This document shows positions 12,055-23,538 of a stretch of DNA of 64,000 nucleotides, piece by piece. This stretch comes from Selaginella tamariscina (Eukaryota > Streptophyta > Lycopodiopsida > Selaginellales > Selaginellaceae). The stretch spans positions 55,560 through 119,559 of the forward strand of contig PUQB01000317.1 of assembly GCA_003024785.1 (NCBI GenBank), written 5' to 3'. The translations under genes and the position numbers were made by a program. The notes beneath the pieces are model-generated. The model saw only the letters and a list, made by a program, of their open reading frames with translations. It did no database searches and had not been told where the DNA came from. Each line of letters begins with the position of its first letter. The stretch's first letter is position 1.

Positions 12055-13404
12055 TTGGCAGCGTGCGACAGACTCTTGTGCAGGTACCCAAACAACGAGT
12101 GGTTGGTAGCCCGCAAGGAGGTGGTGAAGAAACACTTGGAAGGCTTGGAAGATCTGAAGGTTCGGGATTGCATGAGGCTTCGAATGCAACGCTGGTACTC
12201 CAACGAGAAGAGGTTGAATGCTAAATTCTACCGAGCCATTAAGCCTACATTGAGGAGTAAGCCGGTGATGGGTTTCCAGGATGAAGAGGGCCGACTGCAT
12301 GATGATCCGCAAGGGATGAAGGAGGTGGGCATGGAGTACTTCAGGAGGTTGTTTTCAGCAAAACCTTGGTCGGTAGCACGCAGACAAGCGGTGAGGTGGT
12401 ATTAGCGGCTGTTGGCCCCTGTGTCACCCCGAAAATGCAGAAGAGATTGGTTCTACCATTTACTGAGGAGGAGATGCGCGTGGCGATGCGTGAGCTGCGA
12501 CGGGGAGATAAAGCGCCGGGCTTAGATGGGATCCCAATGGCTTTCTTCGCGAATTCGTGGCATTGGCTGGGGGCGGCTATTCACAGGGAATGGACCCAGT
12601 GTGCGCAAGACTTGACGATGGAGCATAGGAAGCGAGATACACAGAGGGGATGATAGCCTTGCTTCCCAAAGAAGGCTTGGCAGACCCCACTCTGGTTCGC
12701 AGTTGGAGGCCAATCTCCATGCTGAATTCTCTCTACAAGATTGTCGCTAAGACGCTGGCGCCAATCATGCAGTCAATTGTGAGCTCGACCCAGTGCGGAT
12801 TTGTGAAGGGGAGGCAACTCTAGAGAACGTGGTGATGATGTTAATGGCAAGTGAGCGCACACAGGAGCTTCAAGCCGATTATTGTTTGCTGTTGCTGGAA
12901 ACAGAGAAGGCATATGACAGAGTGGACTAGAATTTCATGGAGGCGGTGATGGTGAAAAAGGGGATTCCGCGCTTGTTCGTGCAGTGGGTATCCTGACTGT
13001 ATTGGAGCTCGAAAAGCTGTTTGATCCTCAATTATCGGATGAGTCGTATGGTGGAATTACAGAGGTCAGTTCGTCAGGGGTGCCCGTTGGCACCATATCT
13101 ATTTCTTATGCAAGCGGAGGCGTTGCACACGCACCTCTTGGCCCGCAGACCCAGACGACCACGGGGCATCCCGCTCCTAGACCAGGGTACACCAGTGCAT
13201 TAGGAAGTGGTGGATAGTCTATTTGCCGATGACGTGGGACTTCTATTAGCAGGTGACATGGAAAACCTGGACACAGTAAAGAGGTTGTTGGAGCGGTTCA
13301 ACTTAGCAGCGGGAGCAAGACGAATTAGGGTAAATCTAAAGGGATCTGGCTTGGTGATGGAGATCATCCAGACTGGGGGAATGAATGGGGCTTCCAATGG
13401 GTAG
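12055..13404 (+). pseudogene. LINE A: reverse transcriptase domain, broken
   Basis: RT blocks are recognisable across changing frames. There is a pre-RT region (LRMQRWYSNEKRLNAKFYRA), MRELRRGDKAPGLDGIPMAF (finger block), then LLLETEKAYDRVD near 12885-12925, VRQGCPLAPYLFLMQAEALH near 13055-13115, and DSLFADDVGLLLAGDMENLD (catalytic FADD) at 13210-13270. The block at 12885 is followed by an in-frame TAG where copy B has a Trp codon. This is a dead copy. Confidence 0.85.
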
Positions 13405-13418
13405 TAAGAGGTGCCACC

Positions 13419-15385
13419 ATGAGTTACTTAGGCTTCCAGTTGGGCGCGCGGTATGATCCAGTACGACAGAGTTTGTTTGTTCTAGAGCGGGTGGCTAGTC
13501 ACATTAGTCAATGGGGGAGAAGGAAGCTGTCTTTCCCCGCCCAAGCCACAGTTGCCAATAGTGTCCTGCTTGGGAGCCTATGGTTCTTTGCCGGAGCATG
13601 GAGTATCAACGCGGAGACAATGCGGAAGGTGGAAACCTTGTTGCGAGCATATATTTGGAAGGGTGTTGGTCACGAATGAGGTATCAAGCTCGGGTTAGGT
13701 GGGAGTCTTGTACCATGCCAAAGTCGGAGGGAGGATTAGGGTAGACCCCAGTAGAAGCGGCTCAAGCGCTCCTGGTCAAGCTTGTGATCAGGGGGTTGTC
13801 GTCAGGGAAACAGCCATGGAAGGTTCTGCTGTGAGACGCATTAAGGAGGGTGATACCGGCTTGGGCGTCTGGGAGAGCAGTGCAATGGGCGCCGGACAAT
13901 GCTTGGTTTCTTGCTGGGTCTGCATTATGGCTCCCTGTGCTTCGTGAATCCTTTACTGGGAAACTCCTTGGCACGTGGGAGAAGCTAAAAGAGGCACTGT
14001 ATCCTGTGGTTCCTGGCTATCGGGTGGAGTATCTGAGGCATCCCATCTTCCTTCATGAATTGATGCAGTCAGAGGAGGGTTGGATGTTAGGAGAAGAGAA
14101 GATGCCACAAGCCATGAGGGATTGTTTTAGACGGTGGCATAAGGCGGGTTTGAGGCGGGTTCACCAACTTGAGGATCTGCAGACAGGGAGCCGAAGATTA
14201 GCGGCCCAATGGATCCAATGGTGGGAAGGTCATTAGGTACAAGGGATAACAGACACCATGCGCCGGGCCATTAAGTCTTTGGAATACGCACGGGATCGTC
14301 TGCGGCGAATGGGGGATTGGCAATTGCAAGTCCACAAATCAGGAGATTGGTTGTTGTTAGACGAGCAGGGCATTCGTACAGTGTGGTTTATGATGCAGGA
14401 GGCAACGAAGGGGCGAGGTTTCAAGTTTCCAGAGAAAACGGGTTATTGCAGCCGCATGGTGTGGCGATCACCCCATTGCCGGATCTGTCTCGTGCACGGC
14501 TAGCACGCGTTGTGGATATGGACAGGAAGAATCCATGTGTTGACCCGGGTGTCCGCCATGGCGAATGGAGATTATTGTATCTTTTCGGTGGGGGGATTGT
14601 GGAAGAGCTGGATTTCGACCCCAAGGCTTGGCGATGGACAGACGGTGAGACAGGAAGTAGCTTCTTCAACTACCAGCCACGGCTGGGCCAGAAGTTGTTA
14701 CTGGCAGGCATCCCGTGTCCAAAATGGCTGACCACATGCACGCGGCTAGGCTCCCTCGCGGATTGAGCAAGGACTTTGGGCTAGAGTTATGGTCTGGTTC
14801 GTGGCCCTCTGCAATCAAGGCCATGATGTGGTTGCTTCTGCAAAACAGGCAGTGCATGGGAATGTGTGAGGACTTCCATTCCAGGGATGTGATGCTTGTG
14901 GAATTTTGGAGTCCGAACGACACTATTCCTGGGAGTGTGTGTGTGCACAGGAAGTATGGGCCTGTGTCATGCGAGTGGTTAAACAGGTTGCCTGGATGCC
15001 TTGGTGAGCTAGGAACTAATGTGTTTAGGTGAGCACGCAGGTTTCCTCTCAAAGTCTACGGGGGTATGGGCGGTGACAGTTGACAGGGATGAGCTCCCAA
15101 GCTTCAGGCCGGCCTTGCCTTGGAAATGGTGGAAGAGCCGCTAGGTATGTCAGTGGTATTTTATACGAGGATGCGCCATGTGGGCAATCTTGCGTGCTTG
15201 AAATGCAAGGGTGTTTAAAGGTTAGAGGTGGTCAATCCAACGGATGGTGACGTTTTTTTGGACAACTCTAGTGTCTGCGGTTGCTTCACACCATGAAGTG
15301 GTTTGGGAGAGGGGGGACTTGAATGAGAGAGACTTGATGGAGAGGGTGGTCCTGCTACTTGGGGTCAAACTACAAGATTAGGTGA
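13419..15385 (+). pseudogene. LINE A: C-terminal region after RT
   Basis: Frames here match the C-terminal parts of copies B and C. Matches include YLGFQLGARYDPVRQ, LPVLRESFTGKLLGTWEKL, KEALYPVVPGYRVEYLRH with HPIFLHELMQ, PRGLSKDFGLELWSGSWPSA with IKAMMWLLLQN, and, near the end, GDLNERDLME. In copies B and C this part carries a Cys/His cluster typical of a zf-RVT domain; in copy A the Cys/His residues are largely lost around 14880-14960. Multiple stops are present. Confidence 0.75.
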
Positions 15386-15439
15386 AATGGAGGTGGAGGC
15401 CCCCCAGATGGTTGGTAGATTCTCGCTAAGGAGCAGAAC

Positions 15440-15690
15440 AGTGCAAGCCGTGAGGTGGGCAATGATGCGGCTGCTGATGAGGAGGAGGATGTGGGTGATG
15501 ATGTGGCTGCTTACGTGGGGGATGACATGGGTGATGACATGTCAGCTGATGTGGATGATGACACAGCAACTAATGTGGATGATGACATGGCTACTGACAT
15601 GAGTGATGATGTGGCAGTTGATGTGGAGGATGAAGTGGCTGAGGATGTGTACGTTGAGGTAGCAGCAGAAGTATGGGTTTGTATATAGAA
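15440..15690 (+). repeat. GATGATGACATGG-type minisatellite in LINE A 3' region
   Basis: Imperfect units of about 12-24 bp built on GATGA(C/T)(A/G)TGGC follow the coding end. One frame reads as an Asp/Val/Ala-rich repeat (DDVAAYVGDDMGDDM), but this comes from the repeat and is unlikely to be a protein. Related shorter tracts occur at the same position in LINE B (23575-23640) and LINE C (25540-25660). Confidence 0.7.
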
Positions 15691-15806
15691 TTTTTTGATG
15701 TAGTTAGAGAGGGCCTTAGGCGGCGTAGAACATAGAGGAAAGAAACTTGGAATTGTTTTATTTTCCCTGTGAAACTTCAAAACTTCCAGTATAACATTCC
15801 AACATG

Positions 15807-16026
15807 TTTTTTTTTTCTTTTTTTTTCTTTTTTTTTGGGTTGTGCCAGGCCGAGGCGGTAGTGTAAGGCCAAGGCGACACGTGGCAGCCCGGGTAGCAAG
15901 CTACCGAATGGACCACCTCCCACAAAAAATTAGGTTAATAGCATTAGGAGACGTGCCCCTATCATATCAACTATTAAACTGATAAGAACAGATACTACAC
16001 TTGATCTTAGCCAAAAAGGGTTGTCG
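15807..16026 (-). pseudogene. U2 snRNA retrocopy with A-rich 3' tail
   Basis: The minus strand reads as U2 snRNA from near 16026 to 15837. It has GGCTAAGATCAAGTG and the branch-point recognition stretch GTGTAGTATCTG, then CTTATCAGTTTAATA. A 6-bp stem-loop follows (TAGGGG, loop CACGT, CTCCTA). Next come CCTAATTTTTTGTG (Sm site), a perfect GGTAGC-TT-GCTACC hairpin, CCACGTGTCGCC and CCTGGCACAACCC (stem IV and 3' end). The first 15-20 bases do not match the usual U2 5' end, so stem-loop I is disrupted. On the minus strand the 3' end runs straight into an A-rich tract (15836-15807), as expected for a retroposed transcript. I see no plant snRNA upstream element or TATA box. A pseudogene is likely, though most of the fold is intact. 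Confidence 0.8.
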
Positions 16027-16284
16027 AGCCTGCCTAGTGGAGTGAGCAGATCTGGGCAGTGGGCGGTCTCCATGGGAGGCGCCGCCATGGCACCGCACTG
16101 GCGCCATGTGCTTTGTAAAGTTTCTTGCAAGGTTTCTTGCTTGGACTGATTTGTCTCAGCTGAGACAGTAGAAGATGCATTCATACGAGCTAGGGTGGTA
16201 TAGCGTACAATAGATAGCAGCATTTAGGTGTAGTAGTAGTGGAGAGGTAGGATCTGGCCAGGTCGGACTTCCTACACGAGGATT

Positions 16285-16345
16285 AGGGCAGAGCAGAACA
16301 GAGTAGAACAAAGCAGAGTAGAACAGAGCAGATAGGAGCAGATAG
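16285..16345 (+). repeat. AGCAGAAC/AGTAGAAC minisatellite in LINE B 5' region
   Basis: About six imperfect units of roughly 10 bp alternate AGAGCAGAAC and AGAGTAGAAC. Copy A carries only scattered relatives of this motif (7530-7560 and 7618-7650). Its position just ahead of the coding part suggests a variable 5' UTR repeat, as seen in some LINE promoters; this is inference. Confidence 0.6.
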
Positions 16346-16516
16346 TCTGAGGATATTGGTTCAATGGTGGAGACAAGGCGTATTTGACGGGTCAGGGAGG
16401 GATTGTCAAACCAGTCGGAGGAAATGGGTGGAGATGAGGACTCGACAGCGACTATACAGGTGTATCTAACGAACTAGGATTTAGCTCACCAATCGGGGAC
16501 GGCCAGGGATTGGGCA

Positions 16517-16960
16517 GCAAGTGATGAAGGGGATGAAGGATGGATGGTTCTACACTCAGATGGTGCAGCAAAAGAGAACCCCAAGGGAGTTGCAGGTGCT
16601 GGTGCAGTGTTGTCAACACTAGATGGGAAGGTCGTTCGAGAAGTGCTACAGCCACTCATGCGTGCAACCAATAACGAAGCAGAATATTGGGGACTCACGA
16701 TTGGACTGTGTGTTGTGAAGGAAGCAGGAGCTCAATTGGTGCGGGCCTTTTGCGACTCAGACTTGATGGCCAGGCAGGTTCGTGGACAAGTGGGGGTGAA
16801 GAAGCCGTCCCTCCAAGTGCTGCATGAGCGCGTGATGATTCTGGCGAGGCAATTTGAACATTTTGAGAATGGTGCATATTCCTCGGGAGGAGAATGCAAG
16901 GGCGGACGCCCTCTCTAACCAGGCTGCTACTTTAGCAGTAGCTGCCAAGGGCGGGAACAT
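16517..16960 (+). pseudogene. LINE B: RNase H domain at element 5' end
   Basis: The frame at 16544-16918 gives LHSDGAAKENPKGVAGAGAV (Asp), NNEAEYWGLTIGL (Glu) and AFCDSDLMARQVRGQ (Asp). A frame change near 16860 moves the domain end into the next frame: HIPREENARADALSNQAATL (final Asp). That second frame continues without a stop to 17249, past the RNase H end and into a region that precedes the CCHC part of ORF1. So in the ancestor RNase H was probably the N-terminal domain of an ORF1 polyprotein. All four catalytic residues are present in this copy. Confidence 0.82.
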
Positions 16961-17462
16961 GGAACAACCTCAGGTGGACAAAGGAGTGTTGGTGCAGGAT
17001 ACGCTTACCAAAGTTCCTGGAGAACTGGAGGAGTGGATTCGCGCGCTGCGATCAGAGGATCCCTCTGCAACGTTTCTGAGGACGATGCAGGAGGAAGTGA
17101 GGACCCTGACTCCGATCAGGGTGGTGCTTGTTGCGGTGGGACCCCAGCGCATCCTAATGGAACGGTTGGAAGATGGACGGTGGGTGCTTTGCCCGACTTG
17201 CTTGTGGAGAGGAGGAAACTCCAGTAGTGGCACTGTAGCGCATGGCTGAAGAGTGGTTTGGTTGGATCAAGGGTAGCTTTTCCACCCAAGAAACAGAGCC
17301 AGGTGTGTGTGAAGTACGATGGACCAGCAAGGAACCTCTGCAGCTCCCGACTGCGTATGTGTGGAGCCTGTCAGATGAGGTTGATGACGCGCAGAGGGCG
17401 CATAACATCGGGAACTTCCTGCGAAAACAAGAAGAAACCAAGCATGGGCTAAGTAGTGCAAA

Positions 17463-18708
17463 GTGCCCTCCCCGCAAGGGGGGAGCCACAATGCTATCAT
17501 ACCTTGGAAACCGCCTCCAGTGCGGTCGAGGATGACGAGCTCGTTACCTCAAGCTCTTGCGATGGCTGATGGTGCTCAGTGTGCAGGACTGAGTAAAGCA
17601 GCTCCATTCCCCACGGGGGATCGTGCAGAGGTGTCAGTACCCCCAAAACTGGTGAAGACCGGTCTTGCAAACGCACGGGCAAATAATGGTGGAGAAAAGC
17701 TAAAAGCAACTATGGGCATCCCCAGGGAGAGAGTGATCCGGGTGCAACTGGGAGTTCGCTCTGAATACTCGAAGGAAGTTGAAAATGTTGATGGAGAGAT
17801 GGAGTTACTTTTTGGTCTGTCAGATGAGGAGGAGGAGGAGCTGATGAAGAATCAACACTGTATGGAGGCTGAAGGAAATCGGTTCATGTTTGTTCATGGG
17901 CCATTACCCACCAACAGGGGAAATGCGTGACTGGGTGAATGCCGCGCTGGGTGATCCAGGGCAGCAACACTCGGTGACCCGCATTCGGAATCTTGGCCGA
18001 GGGTGCTTTGAAGCTGTGTTGAAGGAGGCTGATGGACTACAAGAGTTGCTTGACCGCAAAATGCTGAGAATGGGGCAATTTACAGCACGACTTCTAAAAT
18101 GGGCGCCGTTGTTCTCAGTGGAAGATAAGGATGACTTGCTGGCAGTCAGTGAGGATAGGGAGCTGGAGGTGTGGGGCCTACCATTCCTGTTTTGCGATAG
18201 TGAGGAATTGATGATGCGTCTAGCTGTGGATCTCGGAGCGATGGAGTATGTTGTCTCTGAACCGCCTCATGGAGTGGAAGGGCCAGTGCGGATGCGTGTT
18301 CTGAGCTGTAGGACATATCCAGCGGTTATATGGGTGGACAGGGTACGCATCAGTTTGGTCCTCAAGGGTGGAGTTGGGGCATGTAGATTCTGCAAAATGC
18401 AAGGGCACAAGCTGGATCAGTGCAAGCGACTCGCAGCAAAGAAGTTAAAGCAGAGACAGGAGGCTAGAGCAAAGCGAGGTCAAAAGCAGAGTGATGGGTG
18501 GCAGACCCCGAAGAAGCCTCGAGTCACTCCCCAAGCAACTCCGCGGAAAGGTGTGGTGACAAGCAACCCCTTCGCCCGACTGGCAACTGAGGACACAACA
18601 AAGCAGCAGTTTGAACAGGGAGAAGCCTCGTCATTGCAGCCGACCCAAGGAAATCGCAAGCAATGGATCTGTAAGAAGAAGAAGGTCAGAGTTCAGCCTT
18701 ACGTCTGA
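17463..18708 (+). pseudogene. LINE B: ORF1 with DUF4283-like fold and CCHC knuckle
   Basis: One frame (17463-17930) ends just as a second (17890-18708) takes over, so a single frameshift separates them. The second has PPTGEMRDWVNAALGDP, NLGRGCFEAVLKEADGLQEL, ARLLKWAPLF, DRELEVWGLPFLFCDSEELM and the knuckle CRFCKMQGHKLDQC (18382-18423). A Lys/Arg-rich tail follows (KKLKQRQEARAKRGQKQ). The order RRM-like domain, knuckle, basic tail is that of plant L1 ORF1 RNA-binding proteins. The acidic run DEEEEELM near 17825-17850 is specific to this copy as read. Confidence 0.78.
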
Positions 18709-19138
18709 GGTAGGGACAAGAGCGAGGCACCTGCATTGGGTACACGGGTTGGCGGAGCGCGAACAACAGTGGCAAATGGTGGACCATTGAAGAAGCATGT
18801 TGAGGAGAGAGCGCGACCGCGATGCTATCCATGGAGGCTGAAGGAGGATGGTAGGCGTGAGTTGCTTGTAACACGTAAAGAGGGAATAGGAGAGGTCCCC
18901 TTGATTGCCCCGGGGTTTATGAGAAGGCGGAGCTGGTGCAGTTTCTTACAACAGCTGGGTGGGGAAGAGGATGCTCTACAAGTGTCGGTGCTGGATTTTT
19001 CGCCTTCATTGGATTATGTAACGGCTGAGTTGCGGTTTGCAAGGTCTCTAAATCTGCCAAAGGATTTGGTCTGGGTTGCAGACACGGGGCAGATTCTGAA
19101 CCTAGGCTCTACATCGGCTTGATGACGAGCTTCAACAT

Positions 19139-19951
19139 CGTTACTGGAACGTCAACAGTCTCGCGAACGTGGACGTAGCAGGGATACGACGGAGAGCACG
19201 TATAGGACAGAACATAGCAGAGATGGGGTTAAGACATTCAATTGACTTGTTGCTGTTGCAGGAGCATCATGTAGCCGCAGTTAATGTTTGGGGAAGGACG
19301 GGTGTTCTTTCCTACTGGGCAGACATTTTGGAATCCAGCAACAGGGAATACGGGTGGAACTTTGATTGGTGTGGCCAACCGTTGGGCAGGGATGGTTGTA
19401 AGACATGAGATAATCGCTCGAAGTCGTGCACATTGTGTGGTGCTTGATGTGTGGGGACGCAGGGTTGGCATCCTCAATGTATATGCACCAGCAGAGCGTT
19501 GGCTAGAGCGCGTGCAGCTATGGAGGCAACTGATGGCGTGGGCACCGGATGATGTAGATGAGTGGAGGTTGAGGAGGACTCGTCGAATCCAGCGGTCGCA
19601 GGACGAACCTTGCATGCAGCAGGAGGGCAAACTGAGATGCAAGTGTGGAGATTGCTGCGGATAACCTTTGGGATCTTGGATGCATATGGGCTAGAGGGGT
19701 ATGTGCCACACACTCCTAGGTTCACATAGACTGGCGTGTTGCCAGGTGGCAGGCCAGTTCACAAACGCTTGGACCGACTATATCTCTCAAGTTGGTTCTT
19801 GACACGCAGCGGGTGCATGACTAGATGGCAAGGGTTCCATGTGTCAGACCATGCTCCGCTATCGGTGCAAGTGAAGGTATCAGACTACCCGACAGCTCAA
19901 TGCAGACCCCCCGAAATCACTCGGCGATTCGTGCGAGACCTGAGATCCTAA
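19139..19951 (+). pseudogene. LINE B: APE-type endonuclease domain
   Basis: The domain begins YWNVNSLANVDVAGIRR (Asn block), then IDLLLLQEHHVAA (catalytic Glu in QEH). It changes frame near 19300 into GNTGGTLIGVANRW and VGILNVYAPAERWLER, and ends in RLDRLYLSSWF and HVSDHAPLSVQVKV (SDH block). The GDFN block expected near 19570 is missing or mutated. The domain would nick target DNA in a live element; this copy is broken. Confidence 0.8.
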
Positions 19952-20117
19952 CCCATTTGGAGGAGAATGGACAAGGCGTGGAGAAGCTAGAACGATGAAC
20001 TTGGCAGCGTTCTTGGAGTATGTATCACAATATTGTTGAGAGGTCCAAACGCATAGATATTGTAGGGTATTTAGCAGGACACAGGCAGTTTGAACCAGTC
20101 TTGCTGCAAGTGAATGG

Positions 20118-21470
20118 TTGTTGGGCAGGTACCCGGGACATCAGTGGCTAACAACTCGACGGGAAGCTTTGGCACACCACTTAGAGCAGCTCGAAGCGGA
20201 GAAGGCAATAGATTGCCACAAGCTTAGAGACCTTCGATGGTACACAAGTGAGCGCACTCTCAACGCAGAGTTCTTTCGAGCCATTTGCCCGGCGACAAGA
20301 GGAAAGCCCATTTTTGGACTTAGGAATGAGATTGGACATATATGTGAGGACATGGATGAAATGCTGAAGATAGGCACGACATACTTCCAACAACTCTTCA
20401 CAGCTGAACCGTGGACAACCGACCGCTCTCGGGGTGTGAGGCTGTCCTTTCAACTATCCCCTTAGTGGTCACGGACGAAATGGCACAACAATTGATCCGG
20501 CCTTTCACCGAAGCTGAGTTGCTGGTAGCAGTACGTGAACTCAATCAATGAGACAAGTCGCCGGGCATGGATGGCATCCCCATGGAGTTCTTCGTACAGG
20601 CCTGGAGATGGTTAGGAGGTGCGGTACTTGCTGAATGGAATGTAGCAAAGGAGACGCACCCAGGGCAGACATGGAGTGCGAGCTTCACAGACGGGCTGGT
20701 GACGTTGATCCCGAAGGAGGGTAGTGCAGATACGTCGGAGGTGTGATGCTGGAGCCTGATCTCAATGATGAACTCCATCTATAAGATCTTTGCGAAGACA
20801 TTAGCCAACCGTTTGCATCCAGTCATGCGAGTGATCATTTGCCACGCACAGAATGGATTTCTCAAGGGCCGACAACTCTATGAGAATGTGATCACGATGA
20901 TCATAGCTGGAGAGTGGGCAAGGAACCTCTCGGAGCCCTATTGCTTGCTGTTGTTGGATGGGGAGAAAGCATATGACCGAGTGGATTGGCGATTCTTAGA
21001 GCTTGTGATGAGACGACTTGGTTTTCCAGCCAAGTTTGTGAGGTGGACGGCGCGGCTCTATAGGCAGTCGACTAGTCGGTTGGTCATCAACGGATGGATG
21101 GGCCCGTTAATATGTCTCTCTAGATCGGTACGACAAGGCTGCCCACTTGCCTCGTACCTTTTTTTGATGCAGGCAAAGCATTGCATGCGTACATGCACTA
21201 TGACCGACCGTCCAAGCCAAGGGGAATTCCACTACCTGATTGCCAAGGACCTTTGCGTGACCTTGGCCCACCAAGGGAGAGAACGGTTCTTGACAGCCTG
21301 TTTGCGGACGACACAGGGTTACTGGTGTTGGGAACCATTGAGAACCTAGATCGCGTGAAGCAGCTGCTTGATCGCTTTAATTTCGCGGCAGGGGGTAGGA
21401 CGAATTGGCACAAAGCGCGCGGTCTGTGGCTCAGTGCACATGCAAGGCCAGATTGGGGAGCGGACTAGGG
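20118..21470 (+). pseudogene. LINE B: reverse transcriptase domain
   Basis: The pre-RT part (LRDLRWYTSERTLNAEFFRA) is followed by a frame with stops. The long frame at 20765-21349 has NSIYKIFAKTLANRLHPVM, QNGFLKGRQLYENV, LLLLDGEKAYDRVDW (first catalytic Asp) and SVRQGCPLASYLFLMQ. The next frame supplies LDSLFADDTGLLVLGTIENL (FADD pair) and FNFAAGGRTNWHKARG. These are the canonical L1-type RT blocks. The palm is split by one frameshift near 21175, and an upstream stop-rich stretch lies near 20465-20550. Confidence 0.87.
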
Positions 21471-21499
21471 ATTTATATGGGTCGAGCAAGGGGAGTACA

Positions 21500-23538
21500 A
21501 CCAGATACCTAGGGTTCCAATTGGGGGACAGGTATGATGCAAACCAGCAGAACACGTTCATTCTACAACGACTTCTCGCCCATATGTGTAGCTGGGGCAA
21601 CCGCTCACTCTCCCTTCCAGCAAGACTTGTGGTGGCAAATGCGGTACTCTTGGGCAGTCTCTAGTTTTACACAGGAGTATGGAGTCTCAGTGCGACGACT
21701 GTAAAGGAGATCGAGCAGCTTCTTCGAGTGTACATCTGGAAAGGGTCAAGCCGCAAATAAGGTACCAAGCTCGTGTGCGATGGAACTCCTGTGTGCGATC
21801 GCGAGCGGAGGGAGGAGTAGGATTGATCTCACCAGGCCCTGCCGCACGTGCTCTGATGGTCAAGATGATGATAAGATGCTTCTTCCCCAGTGGCCAGCCA
21901 TGGAAAGTGATGCTCCATGCCTTGTGCCTGCAAGTTAAGCCTCTCCGCTCATCCACTGCAACAACGGCTCAGTGGGCCGAAGATCCTCGTTGGATATTTA
22001 CAATGCCACCCTTCAAGATTCCAGTACCCGCGATTCATATAGTGGGACATTGCTGCGGTACTGGATGGAGCTTCGGATAGCCCTTGTCCCCGTGCAACCA
22101 GCACGAATCGAGGAGCTGGTGTCCTTGCCGTTATTCCTCCATGAGTTGGTGCATCCGGTAGGCATCGGTATATCCCTTGGGGATGAGCGTATGCCACAAG
22201 GAGTTAAGGTTGTATACAGGCGGTGGCATGCAGCGGGGCTGCGTACAGTGGGACAACTCAGGGAGTTGGATATGCAGCTGGATCGGGTGCTAGCCTGGAT
22301 CCGCAAGTGGGAACCGGATAGGAATACACTCGACTAACGGACAGTGAGACAACAGCAATTTGTATCATGCTGTCAGCACGCAAGCAGGTGTTAAAGGAAT
22401 TCGGGGGTACTTGGTCGGAACGTGAAACTCGAGCGGGGGACTGGTGCCGCATTGGAATGATGGTTTGGTATGTAGTTGATGTGGATGCCATGGAGGGAGC
22501 AGGATACCATATGGCCTCCTTAACTTGCAACTAGTATTTTTCTCCACTTCTAGAGCTAGTCAATATCGGGTTGGTGCATGTCATCGACATGGCAAAGAAG
22601 AGGCCAACAGTAGACCCGGAAGTAAAGCATGGACAGTGGTGGCACTTAATGGTTTTCGGAACCAGCTAGCTGAAGAATTGGAGGTAGACCCGAAGATGTG
22701 GAGATGGACGAGTGCGGTGGGATGCGGCTTTTTCAGTTATGAGCCACGAGTGGGAAGAAAGGCCTTCACCAGTCAGCAGCCTCCATCCAAACTGGAGGAA
22801 CACATGGGTAGCATAGGGCTTCCTAGGGTGCTTGCACAGACATTGGGGAGAGAGATTTGGACAGGCTATTGGTCGAGCGGTATCAAAGCCTTCATGTGGC
22901 TTTTGTTGCAAGATAGCTTAGCAGTCCAAGCCAACGTACGGGGATTACCTTGTAACACATGTATGTGCTGTGGAGAAGTGGAGACCGAGAGGCATTGCTT
23001 ATGGGACTATCGTGCTGCCAAAGCAGTATGGAGTAGAGCGACGTGGTGATGATGCGGTAATAGGATGGGAAACTGCCTGTCTTGGGGAACATGTGGCACA
23101 TGTGCATGCAACAGTAGGTGTCTGGCGAGTACATGGGAGACGGATACAGACCGGTATTTGATCCCGGGGACGGCAAGAGATAATGGAAGAACCGCTGGGC
23201 TATGGCTGAACCAGTGGTACTTCTTGCGTGGTGTGACCATGTGGACGATTTGGCGAGCCAGAAATGCAGAAGTGTTCCAAGGGCATAGGTGGAGCTTACA
23301 GAGGACAATAGCCTTTATGTGGGTGACCTTGGTTTCTCTGGTGGCAGGATCATATGAAGAAGCACGTGCCACATGTGACATAGGGGAGTATGGAGTGTAT
23401 GAGGAACAATGGTTACTAGCTCTTGGATGCCTAGTGAGGAGACCTGGAAACCTGCGTGCATCCATCTACTGGCGGTGGCAACCGCCCTTATGGTTTTTAG
23501 AAGGAGATGCATCGTTGGATCCTGCTTGGAGAGACTAA
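21500..23538 (+). pseudogene. LINE B: C-terminal region with Cys/His cluster
   Basis: After RT come YLGFQLGDRYDANQQ, FLHELVHPVGIGISL, and a frame (22525-23049) with KMWRWTSAVGCGFFSYEPRV, IKAFMWLLLQDSLAVQANV and CNTCMCCGEVETERHCLWDY. The last is a C/C/C/H cluster like the zf-RVT domain that follows RT in plant LINEs. The final frame (23065-23538) contains WYFLRGVTMWTIWRARNAEV with FQGHRW, and then the stop codon. Three or more frame breaks are present. Confidence 0.78.

Larger units (their letters stand above)
7100..15806 (+). mobile_element. LINE (L1-type non-LTR retrotransposon) copy A, decayed but near full length
   Basis: In order on the plus strand: a GC-rich 5' region; an RNase H domain (7853-8250); an ORF1 region with DUF4283-like blocks and a CCHC knuckle (10100-10141); an APE-type endonuclease (11059-11830); a reverse transcriptase (about 12440-13350); a C-terminal region; a GATGACATGG-based minisatellite; and the terminal box TATAACATTCCAACATG ending at 15806. 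Every ORF is broken by stops and frame changes, so the copy cannot encode its own proteins. The 5' boundary is uncertain. The base composition is clearly more G-rich than the surrounding DNA. Confidence 0.85.

Noticed and set aside
15455..15688. Asp/Val/Ala-rich open frame
   Set aside because: It is a translation of the GATGACATGG minisatellite in the LINE A tail. Related tracts in B and C have other frames, so it is not a gene.
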